From assembly GCA_037157565.1 (NCBI GenBank), contig JAZHRO010000026.1, positions 33,222,501-33,286,500 of the forward strand: DNA of 64,000 nucleotides, given 5' to 3'. Origin of the DNA: Thalassia testudinum (taxonomy: Eukaryota > Streptophyta > Magnoliopsida > Alismatales > Hydrocharitaceae). A program made the position numbers and the translations under genes. Shown one piece after another: positions 56,791 through 64,000 of this stretch (the first letter of the stretch is position 1; each line of letters starts with the position of its first letter). The notes beneath the pieces are model-generated. The model searched no databases. It worked only from the letters and a program-made list of their open reading frames with translations, and was not told where the DNA came from.

Positions 56791-58610
56791 ATAATGATAA
56801 ACTGGCATTTATCATGTTATTGTTGAAGAACACGACTGGAGGAGGGCGGACGGGGCCAGAGAAGACGAAGACAATGGCGGTGCTCTGGTGTATACCTGAA
56901 AAGAAGAAGATGGCCTCTCGACCACGTCATAAATGCTCAGGAGGTTCGCTTGAGTGTGGCGAATGTGATGGTGGTCATGGCATTGCGTGCGGATGTGTGT
57001 GGATGCCTGGCAACCTTGAGAAGGTGGTGCGGTGAGGGTGGTTTCGGGTCGAGAGTTTGAGAGGCCAATCCCCTCAATTACTTGAGGGGTTTTAGTCGTG
57101 AGGACATGGTAGAGGTTTTAGGACCAGTGGTGAGTGGTTTGGTGCGGTGTGGTGGTTGCACGAGGTCACTGGTGGTACACTTGAAATGTGAAAGGCAACG
57201 GTGGCACGGGCATGAGAGCGTGCTAACGTGGGGGTTGATTGTGTGAATCGGGTCAGGGGAAGGTGAGGAGTCGAACTAAAGTGGTCACGAATGAAGGAGA
57301 TGTGGAGATGGCGCCGGCTATGATTGGCTGGCATCGGAGACGCCTGAAGGGGGAAGGGGCTTCTCACAGGTATGGCGAGAAGCGGACGAAGTTGAGAAAG
57401 GCAGACCTACTGCCTATATTACATGACAGTAGGAGAGGAGACCGACGGGAGAAGGCTACTGGAGCGATTCTTGGAGCAGGCTGGAGGTAGAGAAGAGGGA
57501 GGATTTCTAGGCCTAAAACTCGCTAAGGAGCTAAGCAATGCGATGGAGGTCTTTTTAAAGGCTTCAAGCAGGCTTCTAAGCTTAGAATCAAGCTTGAGGA
57601 GCTCGGATTTCCAGGAAAAGAGATCCCTGAACTTGAGGAGTTTGCATGAGCTCCTTGACAAGAATTGGAGTCCAAGACAAGGTTTAGGTGATTGGGGATT
57701 CTCTTAAGATCATTCCTCCCAATTTTGGAAGGAATTGATCGAGAAATCAGGGAGAAATCCTAGATTGAAGGTCTGTGTTGATAGGTTCACACTGTTAATG
57801 GCAGTAGGGACCTTTTTAAAGAAAATGATGAGAAGCTAGGGGGCTAATGCAAAGATTTTGAAAGTTAGGGGCTTAAGTGTGAAAAATAGAGTTTAAATGG
57901 ACTAAAATGCAAACTAGGTCAAGATGGACTTTGATTGAGCCTAAATTTTGGTACAAACCTAATTTAGACACAAGGAATTTGATGGTAAGTTTGATTTCAA
58001 TTTTGACCAAGTTTGAATGGGTAATTTCTGTAGAAACCCAAATTTGGGTAGAACTCTATCTGTAACTCTGTCTAAGGTCAAAATAGGTTTCAAAGATCAC
58101 ATCAAGGTTACCAAATCTCAAAGAATATTTTTCTATAAATTTTAGGAGTTTTAAATGAATTTTATTCTGACCAGAACCTTTGTAATTTAAGCAGGTCAGA
58201 AATTAGAGTTTTGGGTGTTGTATTGGTTCTCGAAATACGTAAAACCCTCTTTCTATCTACTTAGACCCTCTTATTAGAATTTAATGATAATTTGACCTTC
58301 GTTTCACCCTTAGCAAATCCATTGGTTATTCTGTGTTCATGATATGCTTTTAAAATTACAGAATTAACTCTAGTTAACTGTTCTTTTCTCAAAGCGGCCT
58401 GAAGTAGAGTTATAACCCTTAGATGGTTATATAGGAGCATTTATCTTTTAAACCTGACTAAAAGTGGCCAATTAGGGCCTATGATGGTGTTCCCATAATA
58501 TCCCCATGCCTAGCTTTTGCTAGTCCCTTAGTAAACATCCTATGGATCAAACCAGGTCTCTAGGTCGGATGTAACGTCAGGATGCCTTATTGATGAGGTG
58601 TGGCTCATCA
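56791..58610 (-). mobile_element. Ath3r: minus-strand Ath3-like LTR start with polypurine tract
   Basis: Minus strand from 58500 reads TTATGGGAACACCATCAT and then follows the Ath3 3' LTR for about 1.7 kb (for example AGGTTTGTACCAAAATTTAG near 57955), until LTR-G interrupts it at 56791. Upstream of the LTR, 58501-58534 is the hairpin-polypurine module (one arm mutated to TTACTA) and about 75 further bases match the Ath3 3' region (CATCCTGACGTTACATCCGA). So this is the 3' end of an inverted Ath3-family element. Short open frames at 57239-57707 are not genes. Confidence 0.72.
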
Positions 58611-59434
58611 TAGCTAAAATGCCCAAGTTAAGCTAGAAACTAGGTTAAACACTATTGAATTAACACATGAAATGGGTTTAGTATGGGAAATAGAGAAAAA
58701 GACCTAAAACATTAAATCTATGTTAAAAACCCGAAATTAGGTCATCAAATGAGGTATTATATTCATTATTTTAAAATGATGCTCCATTTGCAAATTGAAT
58801 AAACATTTGAGTTCAAAAGTTCAAATCAAAAGTAAAATTAACTTCCCTAGTGTTCAATTATGCTTAAACAAAAACTTAGTTGTATTTGGACATCTTAGGA
58901 TCGTGCAATATTAATAGTTTTTCACTTAGGTCCTTAGGTCATATACATAACATTCATATAAAAACCTTCCAAGGACCACTTTGATAATCGCAGGGGCCTT
59001 CTTAAAAATCCTACGGACTGCTCTGATTGGCTTTCTCGTCACTTACGGGCTTCCATGCAAATCTTCTACCCCTTAGCCCATAAGGGCCTTTGCACAAAAA
59101 CACCTTTAGAGCTGTTACACTGCTTCTATTGTAGCCGCAAAGAACACATGGCATCCCAGTCGTCGCTTGCTTGCTCTCTTGAACCTGTGGCTCAAATCCA
59201 ATCGAATCTTTGCGCACTTCAGCACATGCGGTCACCACCTTGCCCAGATCCCATCCAACAGCCAACTTTTGATTAGGACTTTGCGCGCCCTCACTAACTC
59301 ATCCCCACCGCCCATGCCCTAGGTGCTTAATCGCACCTCTGCGGTGAGAGCATTCACTATCTTGGCTACTTAAGGAGCTCCCTGAGCTCACGCACACGTA
59401 GATCACCTCCCCTCCTACTTTCTTGAGGCGATCC
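58611..59434. other. Unassigned sequence before Cac1
   Basis: AT-rich first half, then more balanced sequence with no coding frame of note (the longest frames are about 75-84 codons and match nothing). It may be another LTR fragment; I cannot assign it. Confidence 0.4.
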
Positions 59435-60967
59435 CACTACAAAAAAAATGGTCTCTAGTGGCGAATTAGATAGTGGCATATAATGCATTTGCCACTAATT
59501 CCTTTGATTTAGCGGCACATTTTTTTTATATGCCACTTAACATTTGGTCAAACAACAATTACTATTAGTGGCAAATATATTTTCCACTATTGCCTTTAAT
59601 TTAGTGAAAATTGTTACTTATGACACTATAATATTTTTGTCAAACGACAATTAGCATTAGTGGCAAATATATATGCCATTATTGCCTTCAATTTAGTGGT
59701 AATTGTTACTTATGCCATATAATATTTTTGTTAAACGGAAATTAGCATTAGTGTCAAATATATTTGCCATTATATTTTTTAATTTAGTGATAATTTTCAC
59801 TTAGTTACACTACTATAATATTTCCATTGAATGACAAATTGATGTAAGTGAAAGAAGGCTAATATTTCATCTTCAGCATTTTTCTTTTAATAACATAATG
59901 GAAAAGCTAAAGTCAAACTTACCCCTTTAAATATAAAAAACCTTAGAATTCCAGTTTATGTTGAGGAATATGCTAACATGAATTAAAGTAATGTGACGGT
60001 AATGTTGAAAACTTACATTAATTAATACACCAAGATACAATTTAAAATATACTTTTACAAAATTACTTATTTTTATGACATTAATAATGTGATTTTTAAA
60101 TGATATAATTATTTAAGATAATAAAAATTAATAAAATGTCCAAAATATTAATTAGAAAAATCCAAATGCTGAAATCTCTCGTGCATCAACCCTACTACCC
60201 TTCCCTTTCAAGTGCTCGCCAATCTCCCCCGATCATCCACAATCTCCAGCACCCCCTTCCCAATTCCCACAAATCTCCTCCAATTCCCACAAATCACCAA
60301 AATTTTCTTCTTTCTCTCACACATCACCTTCCCGCTCGCATTGCCCAACCTCCCTGAATCACAACCTATCAATCTCCTCCAACCCTTTGCGTCTGCAAGT
60401 GATTTCCTCTCATGCTGTCACCTTTACTCTCAAAGTTCCTCTTGCGTCGCTCCTCTACGTCACAAGTTCCTCCCACGCCACTGCTCCCCTGCCCTGCCAG
60501 TTTTGCCCCTCCTCTGTCCGTGACATCCCATGCAACCAGTCCTCTACCCTATGACCTGCCACGCCACTGCTCCTCTGCCTCACAAGTTTTGTCGCCTCCC
60601 ACACTGTCGCTCCTCTGCCCCACGAGTTTCAGTGACTCCCATGTCATTGCTCTTCTGCCCCGCGAGTTCCACCGCCTCCCACGCCATTGCGTTTCTCCCA
60701 AGGGTTCCTCTTACGATGCTGAGAACATTATAGTTCCCATACAAAAAGTAAGCTGTTATTAAATAATTTTGTTCCATGGTGATAGCTTATGATCTTGCTG
60801 TAGGTAATGTGCAAGAATTCCTCTTTCCCTTTAGAAAGCTTATGATCTTTTAATTTCTTACCCAGCATTAGGCTATTTATAGACTGTAAGTTCTGATTCT
60901 ACAAATATTATATGAGATATAAATCTGTCCCTATAGGTCATCACTAGAACCCTATTTTGTTGTAGTG
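59435..60967. mobile_element. Cac1: non-autonomous CACTA-like DNA transposon
   Basis: Begins CACTACAAAAAAAATGG and ends CCCTATTTTGTTGTAGTG, that is, inverted CACTACAA ends as in plant CACTA (En/Spm) elements. The left subterminal region has a roughly 91-base tandem repeat, three copies (about 59500-59790), built on TAGTGGCAAATATATTTGCC-like palindromes. The interior has a degenerate CT-rich minisatellite (60440-60690). No transposase. The flanking trinucleotides (TCC, GAA) do not match, so the target duplication is missing or altered. Confidence 0.7.
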
Positions 60968-63631
60968 GAATGTTAAGACCCATGCCGTTTGAGGCTTTTA
61001 AGGCTTCTGGACTGTGGGTCAGATGTTTGGTCAAACGTCTGAACACCTTCCTAGAAGTCTAGAAATCGAAACTTTTGAGTATGAGCTCGCGTTTGCGTTC
61101 GTGCTGTGAGCAGACAGTACACCCCCCTCGTTTTCCTTCTCTCTCTTTCCGCCCCCAGCGAAAACCCTAAACCCACACCCTTAAAAAGCCTCCTCGTCTC
61201 TCTCGTTCCACCCCACTTCCCAGCCACCTTCCTCCTTCCCTCCAACAAGAGTAGCAAAGCAAGTGAGAGCGCGGGAGTAGTGTGAGAAGGAGAGGAGGAG
61301 CAGCGTGAGAGGGAGAGGAGTTGCGCTTGCGAGCTCACGTGGGAGCTCGCCGATGAGTGCACGGCCGGAGCGGTGCATACGCGAGATGGAGGAGTGCGTC
61401 GGGGAGGTCCTCCCAGACACTGCTGCAGCCGAAGCTGCAGGTGAGAGGGCGCGGCGTGGCCATGCGCGGTGCAAGAGGGCGGAAGCAGGTTCTAGTTCTA
61501 GGTTTTTCCTAAAATCAGACGTCTGGAGCGATGTCCAGACGACATAGCCGACGTCTGGAGGAGTAGACTTCGCGAAGGTACGTCTTCCTTACGGATACAG
61601 CCATGCAGGCCGCACCGCCGAGACACTGTTGCATGCCTTTTCGAGGAGATTTGGTGGATCTCGTGCAGGTTTCACTTCGGGAAGGCGCGGGACATGCCCT
61701 CCCACACATTTTGGACATCTAGGCGACATACCAGACGACGGGAAGTGCTTCCAGACATCTGGAGAGGTGGTCGAACGTCTGGAACTGGGTCTAGACAGTC
61801 CAGCAAAGTTCCTGGACATCTGAGGAGTGGTGTAGGACATGAGGTATGGCACTGGACACTTTTAAGACGTCTGGAAGTTGTTCCAGACATCTGATTTGAG
61901 TCAGAAACACTGTTTTTGACCCATTTAGGGTTCATTTGAGGTCTGTTTTCCGCAATTAAGATACCGATGTTTTTCGTATGAATTCCTCTACTTGTTAGAA
62001 GACTTTCTATACTATTATGAGTGTTCTCTTGTGATTGATCCTTATGATAGAACTTCATTCTGTTGCGGGTTCGGGGCTTGCTGAGGCATGTGATCCTGCC
62101 ATTCAAGTCCTTACTACTCTTGGGTTTACTGGTAGAGTGGCTTCCCCTTAATTTAATTGAAACCTAAATGCATGTGTGGAATGAATGATTAGAACCTAGG
62201 ATATGGCATGAATCCTAGGACTAGAAATATTGGAATGTCTGTATTGAATGGATTGCAGTCTTGAATGAGTAGATAGAATGATAACAATTGCCTGTAAATG
62301 AATAACAGTTGCCTGCGAAATATATAGTACTTGTGCTAGTTAACTGTTGAATGTAACTTTCCTATCGCACACGTGAAATGACATAATATGAGTTGCATGT
62401 ATATAAATTGGAAATGGAATGGTGAATGTTGGAAACACGAGCTATCTGTGAATAACCTGAATGTGGACATGTGAACGATAGAATTACAATTTGCATGTGT
62501 ATAACCTGAGCATGAAAATAGAAATGATGAAACCTGGTAGGGAATGACCTGAGTAATATGAGCATGAACCCTACAGGGAATTAGGAGTAGAGCTCTTGGA
62601 AATAAATGGAATGGAACTGGAAATGTGAGTGGGGAAGTGAGTTGGCCCTTGAGTACGGAGTACCAAGGAGAGCGACTATCCCCCTGTCTAGTGCAGAGCA
62701 GAGCTAGCCACCCTTGGGTTGGAACCCAGGGTCAGGATTGGCCACTCTGTACTGACTTCTTGGCCCTCACGTACACAGTACCGGGGAGAGCTACTAGTGT
62801 AGGGAGAGAGCTAGCCACCCCACGGGGCCTGGGGTTCAGCTAGCCACCCTACACCGACTTGTTAGGCCCACTGGGCAAACCAGGGTAGTCAAGCGAGGGT
62901 GCGTGGACTGTGGAGGGGTGAGACCCCTGTTTGGTTCTTAGGGGCTAGACCCCTGTTACTGAGAAAGCTAGGCCCTATACTGGTTCCGTGCTGTGCTTTG
63001 GACGCACCCGCTAACGGAAACGACTAATCGCATGCTAGTGCAGGGTGGCTACCCATGCGCTTATCGCACGTACCGTAGTCACTGTTACGTCTGTCCTTGA
63101 CCTTGGGGTGGTTGACTGGGTGTAGGACCACCACGGGGGACTCTCTTGGCCAGGAGAGCACCACGTGCGACTTCTACACTTCGGAAAAGACTGCAATCAA
63201 GATCGTTCCCGCGAGGAACATTCGAGATCAAGAAAGAATCCTCATAAATAAACTAAGTGGTGAAAAGGAATAAATAGTTAAAGAAAGAAATTGAAAAACA
63301 ACAGCTACCTGTCCACCTTTACTGCTTTAGTTAGTTGGTTGCCACTCTACTCAGCGTTAGCTGACGTTTTGTACTCAAAACCCCATTTCAAGTCAAGGTG
63401 TTGAGCAGCCAGAGCCTACGGCTGCAGAGGATGCTGGGCCCAGTAGAACCCAGTAGTTGTAGCTTCTTGTTGTACTCCTTTTTTGTTGTAGTGAGTAGTT
63501 TCTTGCACCTTTGTACTCTTACATTTTGTACTTTATATTCCTGTACCTGTTTACTTTCTACTGTTGTGGTGGTATGTACTGTAGTAGTTTACTTCTTTAC
63601 TGTTGTACTTTTGTTACTGTTAGTTGCTTAG
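60968..63631. repeat. Unclassified, probably LTR-derived sequence
   Basis: Starts near TGTTAAGACCCATGCCG. It carries about ten AGACGTCT-like palindromes (61015-61890), a TTAAAAAG promoter-like spot at about 61183, an internal imperfect duplication (62636-62715 and 62750-62860: TTGGCCCT, GTACGGAGTACC or GTACACAGTACC, GGGAGAGC, AGAGCTAGCCACCC), and a TTGTACT-rich T-rich tail (63460-63620). No gag or pol motifs; open frames here are short and of biased composition. Confidence 0.4.
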
Positions 63632-64000
63632 TGTTGAACTTATTTACGAAGCTACGCTAACGTGTTCGGTTTTGGAAAACCTGTCGTTGTAGTTCGAAAG
63701 CGAAGGATTCGTGTTCAACAAATAAAATTTATACCGAAATTAAAATTCCGGGTCGAACACAGGGAGGCGAACGTTTGATTTAAAAACTTCGCGTTTCTTT
63801 TTATTTTGTCACAAAGAAATTCAATTTAAACTATCTAAGTATCTACAACAAATAAAAGAGAGAGAGGGAGTAAGAGAGAGTGAAGGAATACTATACATGG
63901 AAATCAAAATGAGATGTAGAATAGACAAGGAATTTATCATAAAAGAGTTCTTTCGTTACAACTAGAAAACATAAAACAATTACTCTAGAAAGCATTAAAA
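63632..64000 (-). repeat. LTR-H: end of an Ath1-like LTR, runs off the window
   Basis: The minus strand ends GTAAATAAGTTCAACA at 63632 and contains the U5 block CTCCCTGTGTTCGACCCGG (about 63764-63746) and TATAAATTTTATTTGTTGAA, as in Ath1 4391-4416. No primer site lies beyond 63632, so this is the outer end of a 3' or solo LTR. The bases CTTAG just to the left may be its target site. Confidence 0.7.

Noticed and set aside
57239..57707. Open frames of 83-94 codons as host genes
   Set aside because: They fall in the minus-strand Ath3-type LTR and correspond to non-coding LTR sequence in Ath3.
60136..60762. Possible transposase or host gene inside Cac1
   Set aside because: The open frames come from a CT-rich minisatellite open in several frames. 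No transposase motif is present.
61051..61852. Possible host gene between Cac1 and LTR-H
   Set aside because: Frames on both strands are short, Ser/Arg-rich and overlap the palindrome cluster. No splice structure or family is recognisable.

Overview
This is repeat-filled plant nuclear DNA. I found no host gene, tRNA gene, rRNA gene or CRISPR array. The plant origin rests on three things: Ty3/gypsy elements of the Athila/Tat branch whose primer sites match the 3' end of tRNA-Asp, a Ty1/copia element with a tRNA-iMet primer site and Sirevirus-like multiple polypurine tracts, and a CACTA-type DNA transposon. The species cannot be named from the sequence; a large, heterochromatic seed-plant region is likely.

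Layout. 1-3824: minus-strand copia element (Cop1) with LTR, primer site, broken gag and polypurine tracts but no visible pol; it sits in the 5' LTR of Ath1. 3825-14373: Ath1 (+), a decayed autonomous Athila-like element. 14374-43785: Ath2 (+), whose 5' LTR is fused to the truncated 3' LTR of Ath1. Ath2 is split twice. A non-autonomous element NA1 (+, 18544-26527, target duplication ctcct) sits in its gag. A second non-autonomous element NA2 (-, 30130-38560, target duplication atgct) sits in its integrase. NA2 is itself interrupted by a solo LTR of its own family (34422-35827, target duplication gaggc). 43786-54890: Ath3 (+), whose 5' LTR was hit by Ath2. 54891-56790: an unclassified minus-strand LTR (LTR-G). 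56791-about 58610: minus-strand LTR start, polypurine tract and a little internal sequence of an Ath3-like element (Ath3r). 58611-59434: unassigned. 59435-60967: CACTA-like element (Cac1). 60968-63631: unclassified, probably LTR-derived. 63632-64000: end of an Ath1-like LTR on the minus strand (LTR-H).

How the parts relate. Ath1, Ath2 and Ath3 carry gag, protease, reverse transcriptase, RNase H and integrase, all broken, mostly by nonsense codons. NA1 and NA2 have no recognisable gag or pol. They encode related proteins of unknown function: Tyr/Pro-rich start, acidic Trp-Ser motifs, coiled coil, and a C-terminal segment containing LHH. In NA2 the frame is uninterrupted (580 codons) apart from the solo LTR. 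All five elements share non-coding signals: a hairpin overlapping the primer site with compensatory changes, and two copies of a hairpin-plus-polypurine module, one just after the last ORF and one at the 3' LTR. Ath1 and NA2 also share a leader block and a repeated 3' stem-loop, which suggests NA2 was a parasite of an Ath1-like element. These shared cis-acting parts and the unnamed protein are the most interesting content of the window.
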